A DNA stretch of 64,000 nucleotides from Methylococcaceae bacterium UBA975 (GTDB taxonomy: Bacteria; Pseudomonadota; Gammaproteobacteria; Methylococcales; Cycloclasticaceae), in contig DBBV01000013.1 in NCBI GenBank assembly GCA_002292375.1, forward strand, positions 1-64,000, written 5' to 3'. Numbering within the stretch: position 1 is the stretch's first letter; the number at the start of each line of letters is the position of its first letter. This document shows positions 16,985 to 25,335 of this stretch, piece by piece. The notes under the pieces were generated by a model. That model was not told the DNA's origin. It made no database searches and saw only the letters and a list, made by a program, of their open reading frames with translations. Position numbers and translations under genes: made by a program.

Positions 16985-17003
16985 TTGTAGCATAATGCTA
17001 CAA
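16985..17003 (-). promoter_or_regulatory. Palindromic operator inside the toxin-antitoxin promoter
   Basis: TTGTAGCAT (16985-16993), one base, then ATGCTACAA (16995-17003): a perfect 9-base inverted repeat. Read on the minus strand, a -35 like TTGAGT, an 18-base spacer and a -10 TACAAT straddle it, so bound repressor would block RNA polymerase. It sits about 35 bases upstream of the antitoxin start. Autoregulation by the ParD-like protein is inferred. Confidence 0.72.
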
Positions 17004-17041
17004 AATAACTCAAAACCCGTTGTTAGGGTCAAAATTATTCA

Positions 17042-17111
17042 GCCTGCGCTTTTCATTCGGGTGTAATTGGCCGTCTCGCATCATGCCCTGATCGAGCGCT
17101 ACGGCCTCTAA
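17042..17111 (-). pseudogene. Remnant of a second tesA 3' end
   Basis: By hand alignment about 51 of 71 positions match tesA bases 18031-18101, with one base deleted in the T run. The minus-strand reading LEAVALDQGMMRDGQLHPNE matches TesA LEDIALTQDMMQADQLHPNE; after that the deletion breaks the frame. Homology ends abruptly on both sides. It lies between the antitoxin promoter and mtgA, about 0.9 kb from the intact tesA, in the same orientation. Confidence 0.75.
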
Positions 17112-17133
17112 ACGATTCTGCTAAAATTCGTCG

Positions 17134-17832
17134 GTGACTAAAATTAAACGCTTATTACTTAAATATCTTTTACTGCTTGCCTTAGCTTTTGTGGTGCTGA
17201 GTTTATTGGTAGTGGTACCTTTTCGTTGGATAAACCCGCCTTTAACCATGGTAATGGCTGACCGATGGTTGAGTGCGAGTAATGATGGTTATAAGTTAAA
17301 GAAAATCTGGCTCAACTGGAATCAGATCCCAAAACAGGCGGCGCTTGCTGTGGTTACTTCCGAAGACCAGCTGTTTCCATTACATCGAGGTTTTGATATC
17401 AATTCCATCATTAGCTCAATACGTGACGCAGAAAATGGTGGGCAATTAAGGGGGGCTAGCACCATCAGTCAGCAGGTCGCCCGCAATCTTTATTTGTGGA
17501 CTGGGCGCAGTTGGCTAAGAAAGGGGCTTGAGGTATGGTTTACGTTATTGATTGAGGTGGCGTGGAGTAAGCAACGTATTTTAGAGGTGTATTTGAATAT
17601 TGCCGAGTGGGGAAATGGTGTGTTCGGACTGGAGGCTGCTAGTCGTTATCATTTTGCGAAACCGGCAGCTCAATTAACAGCATTTGAATCAGCATTGCTA
17701 GCGGCAACACTGCCTAGTCCATTACGTTACAACCCTGCTAGACCTGCCGAGCATCTGCGAGACAGAGCACTATGGAACCTGCAACAACAAGAAAGACTGG
17801 GTGGTACTCAGTGGCTAAGTCAGCTCGAGTGA
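17134..17832 (+). CDS. mtgA: Monofunctional peptidoglycan glycosyltransferase
   Basis: 232 residues from GTG 17134. A membrane anchor at about 9-30 leads to a GT51 domain with the catalytic Glu E77 (SEDQLFPLHRGFD), the GASTISQQVARN motif (about 108-119), the WSKQRILEVYLNIAEWG segment and a Tyr/Pro-rich end (LPSPLRYNP). It polymerises lipid II into glycan strands at the inner membrane, without a transpeptidase domain. Length matches MtgA (about 240). It is convergent with tesA. The ribosome site is weak. Confidence 0.93.
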   Translation: MTKIKRLLLKYLLLLALAFVVLSLLVVVPFRWINPPLTMVMADRWLSASNDGYKLKKIWLNWNQIPKQAALAVVTSEDQLFPLHRGFDINSIISSIRDAENGGQLRGASTISQQVARNLYLWTGRSWLRKGLEVWFTLLIEVAWSKQRILEVYLNIAEWGNGVFGLEAASRYHFAKPAAQLTAFESALLAATLPSPLRYNPARPAEHLRDRALWNLQQQERLGGTQWLSQLE

Positions 17833-17975
17833 TGTATTAGATACTGAAAGGGTTGGAGGGCGCTGTGCCGTATTGATGTTCACGAATCATCTTTCTTAGG
17901 CTCGCAAGCCACAGCGTCAAGCCGTGACTTGCCACGTTCTGATTTACTCATACACGTTAAAACAAATGGCGGTAA

Positions 17976-18656
17976 TTAGTTAATCCCCAACACCGGCTCT
18001 AAGTACTGCCAAACTCGTTCTGCAATAATCGGCTGCGCTTTTTCGTTTGGGTGGAGCTGGTCGGCTTGCATCATGTCTTGTGTTAGCGCGATGTCTTCTA
18101 AAATAAACGGCACAAAGGGAATGCCCATTTCGTCGGCTAGCTCGGGGTAGTTGTTATAAAATAGATCGGTATAGCGTTTACCGTAGTTAGACGGGATGCG
18201 CATACTTAGTAACAGCACTTGCGCACCAGATTGTTGGCTGCGTTTGATTAGTTCGCGTAAGTTTTTTTTGATTAAAAAGGGCGGGAAACCGCGTAATCCA
18301 TCGTTGGCGCCTAATTCTAGTAGAACTAATTCGGGTTTGTGTTGCTCTAAAGCCTTGTTAATACGTGCCAGTCCACCGGCGGTGGTATCGCCGCTAATGC
18401 TAGTATTAACCACGGTGTGTGGGTAGCCGTTGGCTTGTAATGTTTGTTGTAGTAGGTTTACCCAGCCTTTTTCTTCAGGCATATTGTAGGCAGCGCTTAT
18501 ACTATCGCCTAATACGACGATTGTTTTGGCGAACGACGCGGTTGAAACGACTGATAAAAATGCCAGTAAAATGATTAAAGCTGATTTAAGCAGAGATGCT
18601 TTACATGCAGCTGTAACAAAACGTATGCCCTGTGGGTATAAAACTAACCTAGCCAT
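17976..18656 (-). CDS. tesA: Acyl-CoA thioesterase I / lysophospholipase L1 (GDSL hydrolase)
   Basis: 226 residues. An N-terminal extension and hydrophobic helix ending SFA-KT form a signal peptide. The SGNH blocks are GDSIS (nucleophile S52), SGDT, GANDG and DQLHP (Asp-His). It is a periplasmic esterase acting on acyl thioesters, lysophospholipids and arylesters. The start ATG 18656 has AGGG seven bases upstream. It diverges from ybbA with only about 14 bases between start codons, the conserved tesA/ybbA-ybbP arrangement, so promoters must lie inside the opposing coding regions. Confidence 0.93.
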   Translation of the reverse strand: MARLVLYPQGIRFVTAACKASLLKSALIILLAFLSVVSTASFAKTIVVLGDSISAAYNMPEEKGWVNLLQQTLQANGYPHTVVNTSISGDTTAGGLARINKALEQHKPELVLLELGANDGLRGFPPFLIKKNLRELIKRSQQSGAQVLLLSMRIPSNYGKRYTDLFYNNYPELADEMGIPFVPFILEDIALTQDMMQADQLHPNEKAQPIIAERVWQYLEPVLGIN

Positions 18657-18670
18657 TGTGAACCCTATTG

Positions 18671-19348
18671 ATGTTAAAAAATAAACAAGCCATTATTACA
18701 GCTCAAAACCTCGGTAAAACCGTCCCTGTTGCTGACGGTGATTTGACTATCTTATCATCTGTTAGCTTAACCATTAATGAAGGCGAAAGTATCGCCATTG
18801 TGGGGGCGTCGGGTTCGGGTAAATCGACCCTGTTAGGTTTGTTAGCAGGCCTGGACGCGCCAAGCAATGGCAGCGTGACCCTACAGGGTACAGAGCTAAC
18901 CGCCTTGGACGAAGATGGTCGCGCAGACGTACGCAATAAGCTGGTGGGTTTTGTGTTCCAGTCATTCCAACTGATGCCGCGTTTAACCGCACTAGAAAAC
19001 GTGATGTTGCCGCTCGAGTTACGCGGCGATCAGGGCGTAGAACAAACCGCCACGGCCTTACTCAAACGCGTGGGGCTTGAACAACGCTTGCACCATACCC
19101 CAATGAAGTTATCCGGCGGTGAGCAGCAACGGGTGGCTTTAGCGCGTGCGTTTGTTACCGAACCGGCGATTTTATTTGCCGACGAGCCAACCGGCAATTT
19201 AGACAGCAAAACCGGCGAACAGATCATTGATTTATTATTTGAACTAAACCAAGAAAAAAATACCACGCTGGTATTGGTTACGCACGATACGGCGTTAGCC
19301 TCACGATGCCAGCGTACCGTTAACATTGATGCGGGCAAATTGACATGA
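18671..19348 (+). CDS. ybbA: ABC transporter ATPase YbbA
   Basis: About 225 residues from ATG 18671; an in-frame TTG lies just before it. Walker A GASGSGKST, the Q-loop VFQSFQLMP, the signature LSGGEQQRVALARA and Walker B ILFADEPTGNLD are complete. It belongs to the LolD/MacB ATPase group. Divergent tesA and overlapping permease gene ybbP (four bases) make this the standard YbbAP system, an exporter- or mechanotransmission-type ABC complex. The substrate is unknown. No clear ribosome site is seen. Confidence 0.92.
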   Translation: MLKNKQAIITAQNLGKTVPVADGDLTILSSVSLTINEGESIAIVGASGSGKSTLLGLLAGLDAPSNGSVTLQGTELTALDEDGRADVRNKLVGFVFQSFQLMPRLTALENVMLPLELRGDQGVEQTATALLKRVGLEQRLHHTPMKLSGGEQQRVALARAFVTEPAILFADEPTGNLDSKTGEQIIDLLFELNQEKNTTLVLVTHDTALASRCQRTVNIDAGKLT

Positions 19349-21825
19349 ACCGACTTGGTTTAGCCGTACGCTTATTAAAACGCGATGCGCGCAGCGGCGA
19401 ATTAACGCTGTTGGTATTGACGTTGATTATTGCAGTCAGCAGTTCGACCGCGATCAGCCTATTTGCCGACCGCATGCACCGAACCATGAGCACCCAAGCG
19501 GCAGAGTTTTTAGCGGCGGATTTGGTGATAACCAGTTCTGATTTAATTCCAATTGAATGGTTAGAGAAAGCCCGTGAGCTGGGCTTGAAACAAGCGAAAA
19601 CATCTGAATTTTCTACCGTGCTGATTGAAAATGATGAACTATTGCTAGCCGGTGTCAAGGCGGTAAGCCCGCTATACCCGTTGCGTGGCGAGTTAAAAAC
19701 CACGCAGGCCGATTACAGTGTTGAAACGGTGCGCAACCACGGCCCAAAGGCCGGTGAGGTGTGGTTGGATACGCGGGTTTTATCGACCCTAAAGCTGAGT
19801 CTAGGTGATCAGGTGACGGTGGGTGAACAAGCGCTAACCGTGAGTGAAATTATTACGTACGAGCCGGATAAACGCGGTGATCTATACAGCCTGTCCCCAC
19901 GGGTGATGATGAACGAGGCTGATTTGCAAGCGACTAAAATTTTACAGCCGGGTAGTCACGTGCATTACTTTTTTCAGTTTAGTGGCGAGGCGGATGCACT
20001 GGCAGCGTTTAGTACGTGGGTGAAGCCTTGGCTCATTCCCGGGCAACGTTTAATGGATGTACAAGACGATCGTCCAGAATTAGGCAGCGCCTTATCTCGC
20101 GCCGAACGTTATTTGGGCTTGTCGAGCATCATTGTTATTTTAATTGCCGGTGTGGCGATTGCTATGTCTACCCGACGTTATAGCGAACGACACTTTAATG
20201 CGACCGCTATTTTGCGCTGTTTAGGTTGTAAGCAAAACGATATTTTGCGTCTGTTTTTGTACCAGTTTTTTATTTTAGGGCTGCTGGCGTGTTCGGTCGG
20301 ATCCTTGCTCGGCTGGGTAACACAAGAGGCTTTGTTTGAACTGCTCAGGGACCTGTTGCCGGCTAAAGTGGCTGCGCCGAGTATGATTGCGGTAATGCTG
20401 GGTTTTTTAACAGGCTTTGCGATTTTAATCGGCTTTGCCTTACCGCCCTTATTACGTTTAAAAAAGGTGTCGCCGCTGCGCGTGTTGCGACGTGAGTTAG
20501 AACCTTTATCAAACAGCGCGTGGTTAGTGTATGGCCTTGCCTTACTGTTAATTTCCGGCTTAATTTGGCGTTACACACAAGATTACAAATTGATGCTGAC
20601 GATCATCGGTGGGGGGCTGATTACCACGGCGTTATCGGGCGTTTTGCTGATGGGCTTGCTCAAGCAATTGCGTAAACTATTACCGCACGTGGGCCTGAGT
20701 TATCGGTTGGGATTACAGGGTGTATTAAGAAACCCAACGGCCAGTGTGACGCAAATTTTAGCCTTTAGTATTACCTTATTGGCGATGTTACTGAGCTTTA
20801 CCGTGCGCAATGATCTGGTTCAAGACTGGCAGCAACAACTACCCGATAATGCACCCAATCACTTTGCGATGAATATTTTGCCGCAGCAAGCGAGTTTATT
20901 TGAACAGCAATTAAAACAGCACGACATTCCTGCAGCTGATTTTTACCCCGTGGTGCGGGGGCGCTTGGTGGGTATTAATGACATTCCGGTGCAACGGATC
21001 GTGAGTAAAGATTCACAAGGTGAGCGCGCAACCCACCGCGACCTGAGTTTAACCTGGGGTCATAGCCTGCCGAGCGACAATAAAACAATCGTGGGGCACT
21101 GGGGTGCAGCCAAGCAAGGTGAGGTATCGGTCGAAAGCAAATTGGCTGATAGCTTAGGGTTGACTTTGGGCGACAAGCTAACCTTTAGCATTGGTAGCGA
21201 GCAGATGGATGCTGTCGTCACGCACATTCGCAGTGTGCAATGGGACACCATGAAACCGAATTTTTATATGGTGTTTGGCGCGGGCTCGCTTAACAGCTAC
21301 CCGACCACTTATATCACCAGTTTTTACCTATCCGATGCCAATAAGAAGGTATTAAACGTACTGCTTAAGCAATTTCCGAGTATGACCTTGTTGGAAGTAG
21401 ATGCGATTTTAAAACAATTTAAAACCATCCTAACGCAGTTAACGGCGGCGGTTAATTATCTACTGTATTTCGCCTTATTAGCCGGCTTTACGGTGTTATT
21501 CGCCTCGGTCAATTCAACCCTTGATAACCGTATTAACGAGGGTGCGTTGATGCGTACCCTAGGCGCTAACCGTGCTTTGCTGAATCAAGCGCATTGGGTT
21601 GAGTTTTCAATTATTGGTGTGGTGTCGGGCTTAATCGCGGTGTTGATGTTTGAATTGGTATCGTTTGGTTTATATGCATTTGTGCTGCATTTAGACTTTA
21701 AATTTAACCTATGGCTGTGCATGCTAACGCCTTTATTAAGCATGGCCTGCGTGGTGGCTGCTGGTTTGTGGGGGGTAAAAGACGTGGCAAATAAGCCGCC
21801 AATGTGGGTTTTACGGCAAGTATGA
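19345..21825 (+). CDS. ybbP: ABC transporter permease YbbP (FtsX/MacB type)
   Basis: 826 residues. A helix at about 18-38, a long periplasmic MacB_PCD-like region, then FtsX-type membrane blocks (about 258-283, 305-330, 345-370), further helices near 395-440, a second periplasmic domain, and a final three-helix FtsX block at about 705-820. This double-FtsX layout of about 800 residues is that of E. coli YbbP. It overlaps ybbA by four bases. A good intrinsic terminator starts four bases after its stop. Confidence 0.92.
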   Translation: MNRLGLAVRLLKRDARSGELTLLVLTLIIAVSSSTAISLFADRMHRTMSTQAAEFLAADLVITSSDLIPIEWLEKARELGLKQAKTSEFSTVLIENDELLLAGVKAVSPLYPLRGELKTTQADYSVETVRNHGPKAGEVWLDTRVLSTLKLSLGDQVTVGEQALTVSEIITYEPDKRGDLYSLSPRVMMNEADLQATKILQPGSHVHYFFQFSGEADALAAFSTWVKPWLIPGQRLMDVQDDRPELGSALSRAERYLGLSSIIVILIAGVAIAMSTRRYSERHFNATAILRCLGCKQNDILRLFLYQFFILGLLACSVGSLLGWVTQEALFELLRDLLPAKVAAPSMIAVMLGFLTGFAILIGFALPPLLRLKKVSPLRVLRRELEPLSNSAWLVYGLALLLISGLIWRYTQDYKLMLTIIGGGLITTALSGVLLMGLLKQLRKLLPHVGLSYRLGLQGVLRNPTASVTQILAFSITLLAMLLSFTVRNDLVQDWQQQLPDNAPNHFAMNILPQQASLFEQQLKQHDIPAADFYPVVRGRLVGINDIPVQRIVSKDSQGERATHRDLSLTWGHSLPSDNKTIVGHWGAAKQGEVSVESKLADSLGLTLGDKLTFSIGSEQMDAVVTHIRSVQWDTMKPNFYMVFGAGSLNSYPTTYITSFYLSDANKKVLNVLLKQFPSMTLLEVDAILKQFKTILTQLTAAVNYLLYFALLAGFTVLFASVNSTLDNRINEGALMRTLGANRALLNQAHWVEFSIIGVVSGLIAVLMFELVSFGLYAFVLHLDFKFNLWLCMLTPLLSMACVVAAGLWGVKDVANKPPMWVLRQV

Positions 21826-21828
21826 TGC

Positions 21829-21856
21829 AAAAGGCACAACGATAAGGCCTTTTTTG
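21829..21856 (+). terminator. Rho-independent terminator of ybbAP
   Basis: AAAAGGC (21829-21835) pairs with GCCTTTT (21847-21853) around an 11-base loop, with the T run extending to 21855. It lies directly after the ybbP stop. Confidence 0.75.
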
Positions 21857-21925
21857 GTCTATATTAGGATAAGGACATTTTCGATGGGTTAACCTTCAGC
21901 CGGGTTATTAAAAGTAACAATAACG

Positions 21926-22384
21926 GTGAACGACAAGACAATTATGGCGGATATTTCTACGATTTTGTGGCTGTCAGTAGCCGTTCAATGTTTGGCTGTT
22001 GTGCTGGCGTTGCGTTTAATCCCGCTCACTGGGCGAGCGCTCGCTTGGACGGTTTTATCAGCGGCGTTTTTATTGATGGCAGCCCGCCGCACAATCAGCT
22101 TGTTATATCAACAAGGTACGCTTAACGATAATTGGCTAGCAGTTTTTTCAACCGAATTGGTAGCACTTATTATTTCTATTTTGATGTTGATCGGCGTGTT
22201 AATGATCCCCAAAATATTTGTTCAACGGCAAAGCGATGAAGCAAAGATTAGGATGTTGTCGCTTGCCGTAGAACAAAACCCTGAAGCCTTAATTATTACC
22301 GATATTAAAGGAAAAATTGAGTATGCAAACTCTGCTTATTACAGTCATATAGGTAAAAGTAACGAAGCGTTAAGGGTGAGTTAG
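21926..22384 (+). pseudogene. 5' part of a frameshifted PAS-GGDEF-EAL gene
   Basis: 152 codons from GTG 21926 (ATG 21944 is an alternative). Three hydrophobic segments (about 13-33, 38-52, 70-95) are followed by a helix and the start of a PAS domain (LAVEQNPEALIITDIKG, then IEYANSAYYSHIGKS). The frame then hits TAG at 22382, in the middle of the PAS fold. In the next frame the PAS reading continues at once (GELADIFNADKT). A missing A in the run at 22371-22373 would restore a single 666-codon gene ending at 23922. It is therefore a frameshifted gene or a sequence error. Confidence 0.82.
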
Positions 22385-22422
22385 CGGATATTTTTAACGC
22401 CGATAAAACGGATAAAAAAACC

Positions 22423-23922
22423 TTGAATAGCATCTGGAAAATGCTAAAGACAGGTAAAGCTTGGCAAGGTGAAATACGTAATACCTTTCTTAATAAAGCC
22501 ATACGTTGGGAAAACACACATATTTCCCCGGTAAAAAGCGCGCCAGGCGAAGTGACGCATTACGTTATTTTACAAGAAGATGTGACGCAAAAAAGAAAAC
22601 AACGGGATCAGCTCGAGCACATGGCGTTACACGATGCGCTGACTGATCTACCAAATCGAACACTGTTTAATGATCGCCTAAAGCAGGCAATTCTTAACGC
22701 TAAGCGTGGACAAGAACCCTTAGCCGTTATGTTGTTGGACTTAAATAACTTTAAAGAAATAAATGATTCCATGGGACATGGCGTGGGTGATCAAATTCTA
22801 ACAGAAATTGCCAAGCGTTTACTTGGCATTATGCGTGGTGGTGACACGGTGGCTCGCATGGGTGGTGACGAATTTTTGATTCTTTTACCCAAGGCAAATC
22901 CGCAAAAACAAAGCCAGTTTATGGACCGTTTTAATGCAATATTGGAAAAACCTTTTACCATAGAGAAGCAAACATTTGAGATTAAGGCTAGCGTTGGCTT
23001 GGCCTTGTTTCCGGACGACGGAGATGATCCGGAGGCTTTGTTAAAGCGGGCTGATGTGGCGATGTATGCGGCTAAGCAGAGCGCAGAAACGTATAAACGT
23101 TACGATAGCAGTCTTGATAAGGACAGCTTTGATCGACTCGAATTATCACACTCGTTGCGAACCGCGGTGGAAGATGATCAATTAGTTCTTCATTATCAAC
23201 CGTTGATCAATTTGATAACGGGTGAATTAGACAGCGTTGAAGCACTGGTGCGATGGAAGCACCCGTATCGAGGCATTATTTACCCTGACAGCTTTATCCC
23301 GCTTGCTGAGCAGACCTACAATATAGGCATTGTCAGCCGTTGGGTCATTAAACGTACGATACAGCAACTACGTGATTGGCATAAGCGTGGGTTAAAGATA
23401 AGTGTTTCGGTAAATATCTCCGCGCACGACTTAACGGACACTAGCTTGTCTGAATTTATTAGCGCAGAATTAGAAACCGTTGAATTAAGCCCTTCTTTTA
23501 TGACTCTTGAGGTCACTGAAAGCGCACTGATGCAGCACACAGCCGATACATTAGATAATTTGGCTAGGCTAAGGCAGATTGGCGTCAAAATCAATATCGA
23601 TGACTTCGGTACAGGGTTTTCTTCGTTGCAATATTTAACCAAATTTCCGGTGACCGGATTAAAAATTGATAAAAGCTTTGTGATGACCATGGTCAGTGAT
23701 GAAAGCGACACCATTATTGTGCGCTCAACGATTGACCTAGCGCATAATATGGGTCTAAAGGTAGTGGCTGAAGGTATAGAGGATGCAGCGGCTTATCAAG
23801 CTTTAAAAGAGCTGGGTTGCGACTATGGGCAAGGCTACCTTTTGAGTAAGCCGATAACTGCCGACGCATTATTTCTATGGCAGGCCGAATGGCAAAAAAC
23901 AAACGCTCCAGAAAAAATATAG
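22423..23922 (+). CDS. GGDEF-EAL protein, 3' part of the split gene
   Basis: The open frame actually runs back to 22363; ATG 22423 is the first Met and lacks a ribosome site. Domains: end of PAS/PAC (about 1-55), GGDEF (about 65-225) with intact active site RMGGDEF and the inhibitory RxxD five residues before it (RGGD-TVARM), then EAL (about 240-490) with EALVRWKHP, IDDFGTGFSSLQYL and KIDKSF. Both catalytic motifs look complete, so a full-length protein could make or break cyclic di-GMP at the membrane. Without the upstream part it would lose its anchor and most of its PAS sensor. Confidence 0.85.
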   Translation: MNSIWKMLKTGKAWQGEIRNTFLNKAIRWENTHISPVKSAPGEVTHYVILQEDVTQKRKQRDQLEHMALHDALTDLPNRTLFNDRLKQAILNAKRGQEPLAVMLLDLNNFKEINDSMGHGVGDQILTEIAKRLLGIMRGGDTVARMGGDEFLILLPKANPQKQSQFMDRFNAILEKPFTIEKQTFEIKASVGLALFPDDGDDPEALLKRADVAMYAAKQSAETYKRYDSSLDKDSFDRLELSHSLRTAVEDDQLVLHYQPLINLITGELDSVEALVRWKHPYRGIIYPDSFIPLAEQTYNIGIVSRWVIKRTIQQLRDWHKRGLKISVSVNISAHDLTDTSLSEFISAELETVELSPSFMTLEVTESALMQHTADTLDNLARLRQIGVKINIDDFGTGFSSLQYLTKFPVTGLKIDKSFVMTMVSDESDTIIVRSTIDLAHNMGLKVVAEGIEDAAAYQALKELGCDYGQGYLLSKPITADALFLWQAEWQKTNAPEKI

Positions 23923-24175
23923 CTTCAATTTACTTGAACTAACGGACAAAGGCGTCCTGAACCTTGATGACGTATTACCGAGGTTGCTCTTGAAGTATGG
24001 TGTTCAGGCCTATTAGTTTCTAATACGCTGTTTAGGTACGCGAATGATTGTTAGGCAATGTTCGGAACCCGGGTGGGTTGAATCTACTAAGGTTGAAAGC
24101 CCCGAGCCGTGTATGACGTAGTTAAATCTTGTATGATGTGCTTTTTAAAACACCTTGAGTTAAACCTCACCTACG

Positions 24176-24715
24176 ATGAAAAATCTTTCTTTGCGCGAGC
24201 AACTTTTAAACGCTGGGTTAACCAGTAAGTCTAAGGCCCATAAAGTAAACAATGAGCAGCGTAAGCAGACGCAACATAATAGAAAGCATAAAACACAGGT
24301 GCTCGATGAAGCGACTCAATTAGCCAACAAAGCAAAGGTGCAGCAACTAGAGAAAGATAAGCAGCTCAACGCTACATTGAATGAGGAAGCCGAAAAAAAG
24401 CAATTGATCGGGCAAATAAATCAGCTGATCAATGATAATAAATTAGCCAAAAACGATGACGGTGTGGGTTTTAATTTTAGTGATAACAATAAAATACGGA
24501 CCATTTATATCAGCAGTGCCTTGCGCCAAAGTTTGGTAAAAGGAACAGCCGCAATCGTAAAATTCATTAAAACTTATGAGGTAGTGCCAGCACCTATTGC
24601 GGGAAAAATAGAGCTGCGTGATAAGAAGCGAATCATTTACTGGAATGACAATAATACGCCAGCAGCGGATGATGAGTATGCAGGCTACGACGTGCCCGAT
24701 GATTTGGTCTGGTGA
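24176..24715 (+). CDS. DUF2058 protein (YaiL-like)
   Basis: 179 residues. The start MKNLSLREQLLNAGLTSKSKA, a long lysine/glutamine-rich coiled helix (about 20-85) and the C-terminal FNFSDNNKIRTIYIS block define the DUF2058 family. It is cytoplasmic, and a nucleoprotein- or ribosome-associated role has been suggested for relatives, without proof. Its stop overlaps the GTG of the DUF1415 gene (GTGA). The 250 bases upstream (23923-24175) hold nothing I can support. Confidence 0.85.
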   Translation: MKNLSLREQLLNAGLTSKSKAHKVNNEQRKQTQHNRKHKTQVLDEATQLANKAKVQQLEKDKQLNATLNEEAEKKQLIGQINQLINDNKLAKNDDGVGFNFSDNNKIRTIYISSALRQSLVKGTAAIVKFIKTYEVVPAPIAGKIELRDKKRIIYWNDNNTPAADDEYAGYDVPDDLVW

Positions 24716-25269
24716 GCACGACAAATAACACGATCATAGTCAGTTGCCAACATTGGGTTAAGACGGTGATTGTGGGGCTAAATTTTTGCCCCTTCGCAAA
24801 GCCAGTCGTTGATGCCAATAATGTTCATTATAAGGTGGTGGATGCAGGTGGTTTTGAGGCTTGTTTAATGGCCTTAAGTGACGAGTTAAAGGAATTAGCT
24901 GAGCAACCATCAAGAGAAACCTCCTTGTTGATTTTTCCGGTGGGTTTTGACGTGTTTGAGGATTATTTGGATTTACTGTCGGTGTCGCAGGCGTTGCTGG
25001 AAGACCAGGGTTTCGAAGGGGTTTTTCAATTAGCCAGCTTTCACCCAGCGTATTGTTTTGACGGGCAGAATATCGATGATGCGGCAAATTACACCAACCG
25101 TTCGCCTTACCCGATGTTACATATCTTACGTGAGGCAAGTGTTGAAAAAGCGCTTAGCACCGTGGCCCACCCCGATAAAATACCAACGAGAAATATTGAC
25201 GTCGCACGAGCTAAAGGACAGGTTGAAATGCAACGGTTATTGACCGCCTGCCAGAACCTTAAGGCTTAG
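24712..25269 (+). CDS. DUF1415 protein
   Basis: 185 residues from GTG 24712, overlapping the previous stop by four bases. The GLNFCPFAKP motif (about residue 23-32) and the FQLASFHPAYCFDG segment identify the DUF1415 family, which has an unknown function. Conserved Cys, His and Asp residues in those two motifs suggest a metal or catalytic site, but no activity is established. It is co-transcribed with DUF2058. Confidence 0.85.
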   Translation: MSTTNNTIIVSCQHWVKTVIVGLNFCPFAKPVVDANNVHYKVVDAGGFEACLMALSDELKELAEQPSRETSLLIFPVGFDVFEDYLDLLSVSQALLEDQGFEGVFQLASFHPAYCFDGQNIDDAANYTNRSPYPMLHILREASVEKALSTVAHPDKIPTRNIDVARAKGQVEMQRLLTACQNLKA

Positions 25270-25281
25270 TGCTTAGTGCAT

Positions 25282-25313
25282 AAAAAAGCCTGTACCAAAC
25301 AGTCAGTACAGGC
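25282..25313 (-). terminator. Rho-independent terminator of the ybiT gene
   Basis: GCCTGTAC (25288-25295) pairs perfectly with GTACAGGC (25306-25313). The six As at 25282-25287 become the U tract on the minus strand. It lies 23 bases beyond the ybiT stop. Confidence 0.85.
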
Positions 25314-25335
25314 CATTCGTGGGTGTTATATGAAG

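Noticed and set aside
17880..17951. 23-residue minus-strand frame (MSKSERGKSRLDAVACEPKK...) between mtgA and tesA
   Set aside because: A neat start and stop but no Shine-Dalgarno and no known family; too short to call without conservation data.
22360..22385. Programmed ribosomal frameshift joining the two halves of the GGDEF-EAL gene
   Set aside because: The site TTAAGGGTG is not a known slippery heptamer and no downstream stimulator is evident; a simple deletion explains it better.
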